A DNA stretch of 16,226 nucleotides, from positions 1 through 16,226 of the forward strand of contig JBATKF010000149.1 of the NCBI GenBank assembly GCA_049669185.1, in the 5' to 3' direction. Below are positions 6,821 through 16,226 of the stretch, piece after piece. The translations under genes were made by a program, and so were the position numbers. This DNA is from Thiosocius sp049669185. Lineage in GTDB: Bacteria; Pseudomonadota; Gammaproteobacteria; Chromatiales; Chromatiaceae. How positions within the stretch are numbered: position 1 is the first letter of the stretch; each line of letters begins with the position of its first letter. Below the pieces are notes generated by a model, which worked only from the letters and a program-made list of their open reading frames with translations, had not been told where the DNA came from and ran no database searches.

Positions 6821-9172
6821 TCAATACCTCTGTTTGATCAGGCGGGCAGCGGCTATGGCTGCCTGGCCGAGTGAAAGCCCGCCGTCATTGGCAGGCACCT
6901 GCCGATGCGCCAGCACCTGGAGTCCAGCATGGCACAGACCGTCTTGGACCAGGTCGAACAAGACGCGGTTCTGAAACACGCCGCCGCTCAGTGCAATGCG
7001 CGCCACGCCGTTGCGCCGGGCGAGATCTGTTGCCAGGGTGACCAGTGCCTGCGCAAGCCCCTGGTGAAAGCGTGCCGCTATTATGGCCTGGGAACCCCCC
7101 TGTCGAAGATCGCCGATGAGGCCCTCCCAGCAGGGTTTGGGGTCCAGCACCGAGCGGCCGGAGGCCGTGTCGATCTGGAACGGGTAGGGCGAGGCCGCCT
7201 GCAGGCCTTCGGCATCGATAGCGGACTCCAGGGCCATGGCCGCCTCTCCCTCGTAACTGGACCGCGATGGCGCAAGTCCCACCGCCGCCGCGACGGCGTC
7301 GAACAATCGGCCGGCCGAGGAGGCCAGCGGCGCATTGATGCCCTTGCCGATCATCTGTCGGACGGTGTGAATCGGCTTGTCATCGAGCAGGTCCCTGAGG
7401 TCCGTCGCATCATCGAGCTGCGCGAACGCCTCGTCGCCAAAGGCGGCCAGCAACTGCGCGCAGGTGTTGCGCCAGGGTTCGCGCATCGCCTGCGCACCCC
7501 CCGGCATGGCGACCGGCTTGAGGTGCGCGAGGCGCTGGTAGTCCAGATAGTCGGCCAAAAGGATCTCGCCGCCCCACAGCGTGCCGTCGTCACCGAAGCC
7601 CAGCCCGTCCAGCGCGATGCCGATTACCGGTCCGTCGTTCAGATCGACCGCGTTGTCCGCCAGGCATGCGGCGATATGGGCATGATGATGCTGCACCTCG
7701 AGCAGCGGCAGCTGTTGCTCCGCGGCCCAGCGACGACCCAGCTTCGACGACAGGTATTCCGGATGTCGGTCGACGACCAGCGCGCTCGGGGCGTGATCGA
7801 ACAATGTCCGGTACAGCGCGATGTTGTGCTGGAAGTCGGCGTAGGTGCGCGCGTCTTCCAGATCGCCCATGTGCTGCGACAGGATCGCATGTCCGTCTTT
7901 CAGCAGGCAGAAGGTATTCTTGAGTTCGCCGCCCAGCGCGAGCAGTGGTGGATGATCGGCAAACCCGAGAGGCAACGGGATATGGCCGGGCGCATAACCG
8001 CGGCCGCGCCGCAGGATCTGAATCCGGTCACCCATCCGACGGACCACGGAATCGTCGATGCGATTCTCGATCGGACGGTCGTGCAGCAGGAAGGCGTCAG
8101 CGATACCCTTGAGTCGGTCCAATGCCTCGGCATTGTCGATACATTGGGGTTCATCGGAGAGATTGCCGGAGGTCAGCACGATCGGCCGCCCGAGATCCGC
8201 CATCAACAGGTGATGCAGCGGGCTGTAGGGCAGCATAAAGCCCCAGCGCCCCTGGCCCGGTGCGATGGCGTCGGGCAGCAGGTCCGCCTGTCGTGCATCG
8301 AGGACGACGATCGGCGCCGCCGGGCCGGTCAGGGCCGCCGCCTCCTCGGCGTCGACCCGGCAGTAGTCCCGGGCCTGCTCCAGGTCACGCGCCATCAGCG
8401 CAAGGGGTTTTTTGTCGCGATGTTTGCGCTGCCGCAGCAGCGCGATGCTGGCGGCATTCCCCGCATCGCAGGCCAGGTGGATGCCGCCAAGTCCCTTGAT
8501 CGCCACGATGCCGCCGGCGGCGAGCAGCGCGGCGCTGCGTTTGATCGCGTCTTTCGACCCGGTATTGCTGCCATTCTTGTCCAGCAACATTACTTGAGGG
8601 CCGCACTTGCCGCAGGCATTGGGCTGCGCGTGAAAACGTCGGTCGGCCGGATCCTCGTATTCCCTGCGGCAGTCTTCACACAGTGCGAAGTCCGCCATAC
8701 TGGTGCTCGCCCGGTCATAGGGGATGCCGCGCACGATCGACAGGCGTGGTCCGCAATGGGTGCAGTTCGTGAACGGGTAATGGAAGCGGCGATCCGCCGG
8801 ATCCATTAGCTCGCGGAGACAATCGGGGCAGGTCGCGGCATCGGGCACGATGCCGGTGCTGACCTGGGTCACATCGCTTTGTGCGATATGAAAGCCGTCG
8901 TGCGTAATGATCCCGTCGAACGGTCGCTGCTCGATCTCGTCGATGCGGGCCAGCGGTGGACTGTTGGCCCACAGGCTGTCGACAAAGCGGTCCAAAACGC
9001 TCGATGAGGCACAGGCATGTATCAGCACGCCGTCACCGTCGTTGCGTACATCACCGCTGACGCCGTGGTCATGCGCAAGTCGCCAGACGGTGGGCCGGAA
9101 GCCCACGCCCTGTACCAGACCGCGCACGCGGATGCTACGCGTGCGCAAGGCGTGTTCGGCAAGGTCATTCAT
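6821..9172 (-). CDS. hypF: Carbamoyltransferase HypF
   Basis: HypF uses carbamoyl phosphate and ATP to carbamoylate the C-terminal Cys of HypE, the first step of cyanide-ligand synthesis. From ATG 9170-9172 the protein is 783 aa with the full domain order. An acylphosphatase-like domain (about 12-95) contains VRGLVQGVGFRPTVW and Asn44. Two zinc fingers of CX2C-X18-CX2C type follow (Cys115/118/137/140 and Cys165/168/187/190). Then come a YrdC-like domain (about 200-380) and a Kae1/TobZ-like carbamoyltransferase domain with HHHAHIAA. The start is chosen because the acylphosphatase domain begins right after it and it lies 1 nt beyond the hupV stop; the frame upstream only overlaps hupV. No strong Shine-Dalgarno is seen, consistent with re-initiation after hupV. 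hypC follows after 3 nt. Confidence 0.96.
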   Translation of the reverse strand: MNDLAEHALRTRSIRVRGLVQGVGFRPTVWRLAHDHGVSGDVRNDGDGVLIHACASSSVLDRFVDSLWANSPPLARIDEIEQRPFDGIITHDGFHIAQSDVTQVSTGIVPDAATCPDCLRELMDPADRRFHYPFTNCTHCGPRLSIVRGIPYDRASTSMADFALCEDCRREYEDPADRRFHAQPNACGKCGPQVMLLDKNGSNTGSKDAIKRSAALLAAGGIVAIKGLGGIHLACDAGNAASIALLRQRKHRDKKPLALMARDLEQARDYCRVDAEEAAALTGPAAPIVVLDARQADLLPDAIAPGQGRWGFMLPYSPLHHLLMADLGRPIVLTSGNLSDEPQCIDNAEALDRLKGIADAFLLHDRPIENRIDDSVVRRMGDRIQILRRGRGYAPGHIPLPLGFADHPPLLALGGELKNTFCLLKDGHAILSQHMGDLEDARTYADFQHNIALYRTLFDHAPSALVVDRHPEYLSSKLGRRWAAEQQLPLLEVQHHHAHIAACLADNAVDLNDGPVIGIALDGLGFGDDGTLWGGEILLADYLDYQRLAHLKPVAMPGGAQAMREPWRNTCAQLLAAFGDEAFAQLDDATDLRDLLDDKPIHTVRQMIGKGINAPLASSAGRLFDAVAAAVGLAPSRSSYEGEAAMALESAIDAEGLQAASPYPFQIDTASGRSVLDPKPCWEGLIGDLRQGGSQAIIAARFHQGLAQALVTLATDLARRNGVARIALSGGVFQNRVLFDLVQDGLCHAGLQVLAHRQVPANDGGLSLGQAAIAAARLIKQRY

Positions 9173-9173
9173 G

Positions 9174-10631
9174 TCAGTGGACCGTACAGACCATGCACGG
9201 GTCGAAGGAACGCACGATATGCTGTATCGCGACCGAATCCGCATCGTCGGTACCCACCTCGGTCTCGAACAATGCCTGCTCGAGGACGCCGGGTGTGCCC
9301 AGATGGTCTCTGGGCGAGAAGTTCCAGGTCGTGGGCGCAACGATCTGATAGTTCAGGATGCGTCCGTGTCTGATCCGCACCCAGTGACCGAGACTGCCGC
9401 GCGCCGCTTCGACCAGCCCCATGCCCTGCGCCTCCTCTGGCAGTGCGCCATGGTTACAGAAGGGATCGCCGAGCGCTATCGCCTGCACCCATTGCTCCAT
9501 CAGCGGGACGACGCGGGCCAGCTCGAGCAGTCTGGCGACCAACCGGTTACGTACGTTGCCACCGCTGGCACAGACCAGTGAATGAAGCAATGGATGACCG
9601 TCGATCAGCTGCCTTGCCAGTGCGCCGACCTCGACGACTTCGCCGGCATAGCGCGGTGCCTTGCACCAGCTGTAGCCATTGGGCGCGTCCGCATCGGGCA
9701 ATGTGCTGCCCTCATAGGGGTGCTTGGGCTCACGCTGTGCATGCATCCAGCTGTGGCTGATGTCCTCGGTGATGCGATCCGGGTCCAATGCCTTGCGGGT
9801 CTTGGACCATAGCCCGGATCGGAATACCGGTCGCCGGTCGCCCTCGGCGGTCGGATAGGCGCCGTAGCTCAGGAAGCGATCTGTCGCGCGACCGAGCGAC
9901 TGCAGCTGCAGGTCGTCTGCCAACATCAGAAAACGCCCGAAGTCCGATCCGTGATGGGCCTGCGCCCAGGCCCTCAGGTCATCGTCGCTGGACAGCGCGG
10001 CAACCGCCTCGAGCTCATCGGCAAACAGGATGCGTTCGAGGAAGCGCCGAAAGCCGGTGACGATCGCCTGGAGTTTCAGGCGTTCGCGCGGCTCGATGGC
10101 GCGGGTGGTACCGCCGGGTTGCAGCGCCATGGAATGCGGCCATTTTCCGGCGAGTATGCCGGTCGTGTGCAGCAGCTGCGCACGCGCAGGCAGCATATCG
10201 CGCGAGGCGCTGCCCGTCTGCGCCGCAAAGCGCTCGCCGATCGCGGCATACCAGGCCCTGGCCGCGTAGCGCTGACGGGCGAAGTCGGGCATGAAAAACA
10301 GGTAGAAGTGTGACAGGTGATCGGCCATATTCTCGCACGCCAACACCAGATTGGTCGCCAGTCGGCCATTGTGGGTGTAGTCCACGCCCTGCGCCTTCGC
10401 GAGGGCGCGTGCGGCGGCCACCGATTGCGATACCGAGCAGATGCCGCAGATCCGTGGTGTGATCACCAGCGCGTCGCGCGGGTCCTTGCCGACCAGCATC
10501 TGTTCGAATCCACGGTATAGCGGGGAATTGACCCAGGCCGCCGCGACCTGCCCGTCGACGATCTCGACCTGCACTTCGAGATCACCCTCGACGCGATTGA
10601 AGGGGCCGAGGATGCGACGCGCGCTGTTCAT
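9174..10631 (-). CDS. hupV: Regulatory [NiFe] hydrogenase large subunit HupV/HoxC
   Basis: This is the catalytic subunit of the H2-sensing hydrogenase that, with HupU, reports hydrogen to the kinase HupT. The 485-aa product has the N-terminal nickel motif RICGIC (Cys62, Cys65) and the C-terminal motif DPCMVCTVH (Cys479, Cys482, His485). The protein stops exactly at that histidine, so there is no C-terminal peptide for a maturation protease, a hallmark of the regulatory HupV/HoxC class as opposed to energy-conserving HupL. Four active-site cysteines are present, so Ni-Fe insertion by the Hyp proteins encoded beside it is expected. The start ATG 10629-10631 overlaps the hupU stop by ATGA, and hypF begins 1 nt after the stop. 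It is predicted to be cytoplasmic. Confidence 0.95.
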   Translation of the reverse strand: MNSARRILGPFNRVEGDLEVQVEIVDGQVAAAWVNSPLYRGFEQMLVGKDPRDALVITPRICGICSVSQSVAAARALAKAQGVDYTHNGRLATNLVLACENMADHLSHFYLFFMPDFARQRYAARAWYAAIGERFAAQTGSASRDMLPARAQLLHTTGILAGKWPHSMALQPGGTTRAIEPRERLKLQAIVTGFRRFLERILFADELEAVAALSSDDDLRAWAQAHHGSDFGRFLMLADDLQLQSLGRATDRFLSYGAYPTAEGDRRPVFRSGLWSKTRKALDPDRITEDISHSWMHAQREPKHPYEGSTLPDADAPNGYSWCKAPRYAGEVVEVGALARQLIDGHPLLHSLVCASGGNVRNRLVARLLELARVVPLMEQWVQAIALGDPFCNHGALPEEAQGMGLVEAARGSLGHWVRIRHGRILNYQIVAPTTWNFSPRDHLGTPGVLEQALFETEVGTDDADSVAIQHIVRSFDPCMVCTVH

Positions 10632-11641
10632 CGCTTGCCACTCTTTCCGCGATCGGAACCGGGCGGCACGACGATGCGATCGGCCACGGCATTTTCACGC
10701 AGACGTCGGGGCGTTGCGGCTTTCGACAGCGAGGCCAGCGCGACGAACCAGGCCTTGGGCATATCTGTCGGCAGGCCGATCGGGATACCGGCGATCTTCG
10801 GCGTCTGCGTGAACGCATGGCCGGGTTCCTCGAAACCGGGTGCGGTGCAGTTGATGCAGGCAAAGCCGCCGCGAATACACGAGCCCTCGCCATTCCACGG
10901 GCGTCGATTGCAGTCGGCGTGGGCCTGGGTGCCGAGGCAGCCCATATGTTCCATCATGCAGCCTTGGTCGGACGGCAGTTCGGCGCTGGCCTTGAACTCG
11001 TAGAATTCGTTACGTGCGCAACCGTGATGCACCAGGTGATTGGTATAGCTGCGCGGCCGATTGAGCGTGTCGAGTTGGCTGTGGTCCAACTCGCCTGCGG
11101 CGAGCTGGGCCAGGGTGTCGGTGACCCAGCCGGGGTGTGTCGGGCACCCGGCGACGTTGACCACGGGTAGTCCGCCCGGACTCAGCCAGGCCGCGTCGAG
11201 CAGTCCCTCCGGCCGTACGCCCAGGTATTGCAGACCGCAGGCCTCGCCGGGATTCCCGCCGCCGGTGGTGATGCCGCCGAAGGCCGCACAGCTGCCGATG
11301 GCGAGCGTATACCGCGCCTTCTCGGACAGCCTGCGGATCCATTCCATCATCGGCCGGTCACTGCCGGCGAGCATGTGAAAACGGCCCGTCCCCTTGGGGC
11401 CGCGCATCACCGCGCCCTCGAGGCACAGCGCATCCAGCGGCTGTTCGCCGGCATCGATCCCCGCCAGCAGATCGAGGAACTCGCGGCCCGATGCGGCGCT
11501 CAGCGACGGATGCCACAACAGCTCGATGCCGGCCAGCTCGAGGGTCTCGTAGAGATCCGGAGACTCCGCATTCAGCAGCGACATACTGCAGCCGCCGCAG
11601 CCGCCCGACTGCAGCCAGAGAACGCGGAACCGATCGCTCAT
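10628..11641 (-). CDS. hupU: Regulatory [NiFe] hydrogenase small subunit HupU/HoxB
   Basis: This is the iron-sulfur subunit of the H2 sensor, moving electrons from the HupV active site. The 337-aa protein starts MSDRFRVLWLQSGGCGGC at ATG 11639-11641, sharing ATGA with the hupT stop. There is no twin-arginine signal peptide and no C-terminal membrane anchor, so it is a soluble cytoplasmic sensor unlike HupS. Proximal cluster ligands include Cys15, Cys18 and the cysteines of IGSCAAFGG and VAGCPTHPG. The rest of the cluster set is in the HHGC ... GCMMEHMGC ... CNRRPWNGEGSC ... CINC stretch. The tail after KAWFVALASLSKAA is basic and variable. One point to note: SLLNAE follows the first motif, where I recall a cysteine in many relatives. 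The frame upstream of 11641 merely overlaps hupT. Confidence 0.94.
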   Translation of the reverse strand: MSDRFRVLWLQSGGCGGCSMSLLNAESPDLYETLELAGIELLWHPSLSAASGREFLDLLAGIDAGEQPLDALCLEGAVMRGPKGTGRFHMLAGSDRPMMEWIRRLSEKARYTLAIGSCAAFGGITTGGGNPGEACGLQYLGVRPEGLLDAAWLSPGGLPVVNVAGCPTHPGWVTDTLAQLAAGELDHSQLDTLNRPRSYTNHLVHHGCARNEFYEFKASAELPSDQGCMMEHMGCLGTQAHADCNRRPWNGEGSCIRGGFACINCTAPGFEEPGHAFTQTPKIAGIPIGLPTDMPKAWFVALASLSKAATPRRLRENAVADRIVVPPGSDRGKSGKR

Positions 11642-13004
11642 GCCGGGATCTCCAGCGGCAGCGTCAGGCTGAACACCGCACCCCCGTCCCTGTGGTTGAA
11701 GGCCTCGAGCCGGCCGCGGCATTGTTCCGTGGCGAGGTTGTAGCTGATGTAGAGGCCCAGTCCGGTGCCCTTGCCGACCGCCTTGGTCGTGTAGAAGGGA
11801 TCGAAGACGCGCAACAGCTGGTCCTCGGCGATGCCGTGACCGTTGTCGCGTACCTGGATCTTCACCTGCTGGTCGCTGACGTCCACATGGATGTCGATGC
11901 GCGCAGCGGCAATGTCCTCCAATGCGTCAGCGGCATTCTGGATCAGATTGACCAGGATCTGATGGACATAGCCCTCGTAGCCGACGATCGAGATCCCCGT
12001 CGGCATGCTGATCTCCAGGTCCGGGCGCGTGCGGCGCGCCTTGATGACCCACTCGGCGGCGGTGGTCACCACCCGACCGAGATCGAATGCCTGGCACTGC
12101 TGCTGGCTGGGGGTGGAGAAACGGCGCAGGTCTTCGACGATCTCACCGACGCGCTCGGCCCCCTCCAGGGAGCCGTCGATCAGCGGTCCGATATCCTGCA
12201 ACAGCCGGTCGATCTTCAACGCCTTACGCAGGTCTTCGCGTTCGCTGTTGCTTATCGACCCATGGATGGCCGAGAGGTAATCATCCAGGCGCTGCTCGTA
12301 GCGCTTCAGCGCATGCATATTGCCGAACACGAAGCTGATCGGATTGTTGAGTTCATGCGCGACGCCGGCCACCAACTGGCCGAGCGAGGCCATCTTCTCC
12401 GATTGAACCAGTTGCTGCTGGGCGGTCTTGAGCCGGTCGTGTGTCTCTTTCAGGTCGGTGTAGGCACGGCGCAGCTCGCCCAGGGGCCTGCCGGTGATGA
12501 CCAGGCCTGAGAGACGTCCCAGGTGATCGTAGCGTGGTGTGCAGTTGATCGCGATGGGCGCGCTGTCGCCGTCTGGCGTGCGCAGCTCTACCTCGCAGTC
12601 GGTGATAACATCACCACGGATATGCTCCGCGAAGTCTTCGACCATCGGGACATACTCGGGCATGAACAGCGCGGCGAGCGGCTGGCCGATGATGTCGTCC
12701 GCCGGCATGCCGATCAACGCCTCGAGGGCGCGATTGACCTGCTGAATCTGTCCCTGGGTGTCGGCGACGATTAGGGCGTCGGTCATCGAGGAGATGACGC
12801 TCTGGATGAACTGATGTGCCTCTTCCAGTCCGGCGTTCTTTTCCTCCAGCTCGACCTGATAGCGCACGATGTCGGCATAGATGCTGTCCATACGCTGGAT
12901 GACTTCGATCCAGGCCGATTCATCGGACACGGCGTCCGGTGTTTGTCCGGCCCTGTCCAGCAAATCCTGGATGTCACTGTCCATGGCGGTTCCCTTGCCG
13001 ATGT

Positions 13005-13008
<4 letters not shown>
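11638..13008 (-). CDS. hupT: PAS-domain sensor histidine kinase HupT/HoxJ
   Basis: This is the soluble histidine kinase of the hydrogen-sensing pathway, thought to interact with HupUV through its PAS domain and to phosphorylate HupR when H2 is absent. The 456-aa protein has an N-terminal helical region with a coiled coil (about 45-70), a PAS domain (about 68-175), a second coiled coil, and a HisKA H-box VAHELNNP with His218. The ATPase domain follows, with N-box LVNLIQNAADAL, G1 RDNGHGI and G2 GKGTGLGL. No transmembrane segment is seen. The start ATG 13006-13008 overlaps the hupR stop by ATGA, in the style of the operon. ATG 12984, with AAGGGA 6 nt upstream, is an alternative that would remove 8 residues. 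The neighbours hupR and hupUV fix the assignment. Confidence 0.93.
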
Positions 13009-14488
<1,480 letters not shown>

Positions 14489-14492
<4 letters not shown>

Positions 14493-15385
14493 GCCGAGGC
14501 CCCGACCTGGGCCGTGAGCCTGTCGTTCTGTAGCGAGGGGTGGCCGATCAGACGGATCCGCCGGGTCGAGCGGATCCACTCATACCAGTCTGCCATGCCC
14601 TCGCCGGAGGTCGCCGAGACCCGCAGTACCTGCAGGCGGGGGTTGACCTGTCGGGCATAGGCGATGCATTTATCGACATCGAAAAGGAGATGGGGCAGGA
14701 GATCGATCTTGTTCAGTAGCATCAGGTCGGCGGCATGGAACATGTCGGGATACTTGATCGGTTTGTCTTCGCCCTCGGTGATCGACAGGATCGCCACCTT
14801 GTGTGCCTCGCCCAGATCGAAAGCGGCCGGGCAGACCAGGTTGCCGACATTCTCGATGAACAGCACCGAGCCGTCTTCCGGCGCGAGGCGCTGCAGCGCA
14901 TGGCCGACCTGGTGTGCATCCAGGTGGCAGCCCTTGCCGGTGTTGATCTGAATGGCCCGGGCCCCGGTGGCGCGGATGCGGTCGGCGTCGTTGCTGGTCT
15001 CCTGATCACCCTCGATCACCGACAGCGACAGCTCGGTCTTCAGGTCCTGGAGGGTGCGCGTCAACAGACTCGTCTTGCCGGAGCCCGGGCTGGAGACCAG
15101 GTTGAGTGCAAGGATGCCCTGATCGCCCAGGCGTTGGCGATTGGATGCGGCATACTGGTCATTCTTGCCCAGGATGTCCTGTTCGATCTGCACCATGCGC
15201 GCCTGACTCATGCCGGGCGCATGCGCCCGCGCCGGGCCATGCCCATAGTGCTGATCATCGCCGTGATGATGATCGGCATGATGGGCATGGGTATGGTTAT
15301 CGTGCTGATGATCGTGATCATGCGCATGATCGGCATCACCCTCGATTCGGCTCTCGCCCTCACCGCAGCCGCAGACTGTGCACAT
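14489..15385 (-). CDS. hypB: Nickel-handling GTPase HypB
   Basis: HypB binds and releases nickel for the hydrogenase active site under GTP control, working with HypA. The 298-aa protein starts MCTVCGCG at ATG 15383-15385, with the N-terminal CxxCGC high-affinity nickel motif. A GTG one codon earlier is possible but unlikely. Residues 20-55 form a His/Asp-rich tract with 15 histidines, typical of nickel-storing HypB. The G domain has Walker A SSPGSGKTS (98-106), GDQET, the metal-site segment GKGCHLDAHQ, IENVGNLVCP, and NKIDLLP as the guanine-specificity motif. It overlaps hypA by a single base (TGATG) and hupR by ATGA. It is expected to be cytoplasmic and active. Confidence 0.96.
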
Positions 15386-15726
15386 CACTCCACCTCCAGT
15401 TCTCTGATTCGCATTTCGTCACCGCCGGTGACCTGTAGTTGGTGTCCGCCACACCGGGGGCAGGGATCGTATCTGGCCGCGATCTCGACACTGTCGGCGC
15501 ACTGCATGCACCATGCGATACCGGGCAGCGGCAGGATCTCCAGGCGGCAGCCCTCGGCCAACGAATCTCGACACACCAGATCGAAGCTGAACCGCATTGC
15601 CTCGACCTCCACCGCGGCCAGTGCGCCGATCTCCAGCCAGACTGTCTTCACCCTGGCGTAGTCCTGTTCGGTCGCCTGATCCTCGAGGACCTGCAAGATC
15701 CCCTCGCAGAGTGACAGCTCATGCAT
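15385..15726 (-). CDS. hypA: Hydrogenase nickel-incorporation protein HypA
   Basis: HypA is the nickel metallochaperone that delivers Ni to the hydrogenase large subunit with HypB. The 113-aa product begins MHELSLCEG; the N-terminal Met-His-Glu is the nickel site. The zinc site is Cys73/Cys76 (WCMQC) and Cys89/Cys92 (PCPRC). The start is ATG 15724-15726, since His2 must follow the initiator Met; the longer frame to 15750 would bury it. The start lies inside the end of hupK, an 8-nt overlap in another frame, and the stop shares one base with the hypB ATG. Length is normal for HypA. Confidence 0.96.
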   Translation of the reverse strand: MHELSLCEGILQVLEDQATEQDYARVKTVWLEIGALAAVEVEAMRFSFDLVCRDSLAEGCRLEILPLPGIAWCMQCADSVEIAARYDPCPRCGGHQLQVTGGDEMRIRELEVE

Positions 15727-16226
15727 CGGGCGATGGCACCTCGAGGTCATAGCCGACGCACGGGTCGATCGCGTGGATCAGGAGTTGCGCCTGGGTTCTC
15801 GCCATCTCGGCCTGCCTGTCGGTAATGCCGGCCAGCGCCTGCGCGGCCGGGCCCTCCGGTCCAAAGTTCCATTCGGTAGGGGCCAGAATACGATAGCGTT
15901 CGATGCGATCGCCCTCGAGCAGCACCCGATGGCAGAGTCTGCCGCGCGCGGCCTCGAGTTGGCAGAGCCCCGGGACCTCGGGCATCGGCCCACCATCCAC
16001 CAACCGACCCTGCAGGCCGGCGATAGTTTCCGCCATGTCGAGCAGGCGGGCCGCCAGACGCAGCAGCAGGCCGCGACTGTAGCGATCCTGCAGCCCCGTG
16101 ATCAGCGGGTGACCCGAATGCCGTGCGGCGGGGCCGGTCTCGCGGGGCCGGCCGTCCCATGTCGGTCGTGCGATGAATCCATCGCCATCGCGGGAGTCGA
16201 TGCGCGCGCGCAGCGCCTCCGCGGGC
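15719..16226 (-). CDS. hupK: HupK-like hydrogenase accessory protein (partial)
   Basis: The frame is open from the right edge to TGA 15719-15721, giving 168 visible residues; the N-terminus lies outside the window. It resembles a [NiFe]-hydrogenase large subunit: RPTWDGRPRETGPAAR, EAARGRLCHRVLLEGDRI and ILAPTEWNFGPEG are typical of that fold. The C-terminal metal motif is degenerate: DPCVGYDLE has one Cys but lacks the second Cys and the final His of DPCxxCxxH, and 8 residues follow it. Such a cofactor-free large-subunit paralogue next to hypA fits HupK, proposed as a scaffold or assembly factor during cofactor transfer to HupL. It cannot be a working hydrogenase subunit. Being cut, its N-terminal motif cannot be checked, so an uncommon divergent hydrogenase remains a small possibility. 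Confidence 0.85.
   Translation of the reverse strand, partial: PAEALRARIDSRDGDGFIARPTWDGRPRETGPAARHSGHPLITGLQDRYSRGLLLRLAARLLDMAETIAGLQGRLVDGGPMPEVPGLCQLEAARGRLCHRVLLEGDRIERYRILAPTEWNFGPEGPAAQALAGITDRQAEMARTQAQLLIHAIDPCVGYDLEVPSPDA

Noticed and set aside
6905..8809. Long plus-strand open frame of 634 codons opposite hypF
   Set aside because: It is antisense to a secure gene with all HypF motifs; GC-rich third positions keep the opposite strand open. The product has no recognisable domain and an Arg/Gln/Val-heavy composition typical of such shadows.
11491..12510. Plus-strand open frame of 339 codons across hupT and the start of hupU
   Set aside because: It crosses two well-supported genes on the other strand and shows no domain.
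14735..15661. Plus-strand frame opposite hypB with a hydrophobic Met/Ile stretch that looks like a membrane segment
   Set aside because: The hydrophobic run is the complement of the His/Asp-rich tract of HypB (CAT/CAC codons read as ATG/GTG), so it is an artefact.

Overview
The window looks like a GC-rich proteobacterial chromosome, most likely a gammaproteobacterium of the purple-sulfur or sulfur-oxidising type. That placement is inferred from the Hup/HupTUV-type hydrogenase genes and a phasin-like protein; no rRNA or other taxonomic marker is present. Nearly everything from position 3642 to the right edge is one minus-strand operon for [NiFe]-hydrogenase maturation and hydrogen sensing. Transcription runs from the right edge leftward.

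Operon order: hupK (cut by the right edge), hypA, hypB, hupR, hupT, hupU, hupV, hypF, hypC, a phosphosugar-isomerase (SIS/GmhA-like) gene, hypD, hypE. All eleven junctions overlap or are separated by at most 4 nt, six of them by the ATGA stop/start overlap, so translational coupling is likely throughout. The operon holds the full set of six hyp genes. HypA/HypB insert nickel, HypF/HypE make the cyanide ligands, and HypC/HypD assemble the Fe(CN)2CO group. It also holds a complete H2-sensing cascade: HupUV (soluble regulatory hydrogenase), HupT (PAS histidine kinase) and HupR (NtrC-type activator). The structural genes (hupSL) are not here and probably lie beyond the right edge, next to hupK.

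The main oddity is the GmhA-like SIS protein placed between hypC and hypD, whose products work as a complex. It keeps the residues expected for an active sedoheptulose-7-phosphate isomerase-type enzyme, yet lies in a maturation operon.

Left of the operon (1-3641) the content is mixed: the 3' end of an unknown plus-strand gene, a hairpin, a membrane-anchored hypothetical protein, a small AT-rich hypothetical gene, about 450 nt without a recognisable gene, a GNAT acetyltransferase, and convergent to it a phasin-like protein fused to a C-terminal helix-hairpin-helix domain. This part varies in base composition and looks like accessory DNA, in contrast to the compact GC-rich operon.
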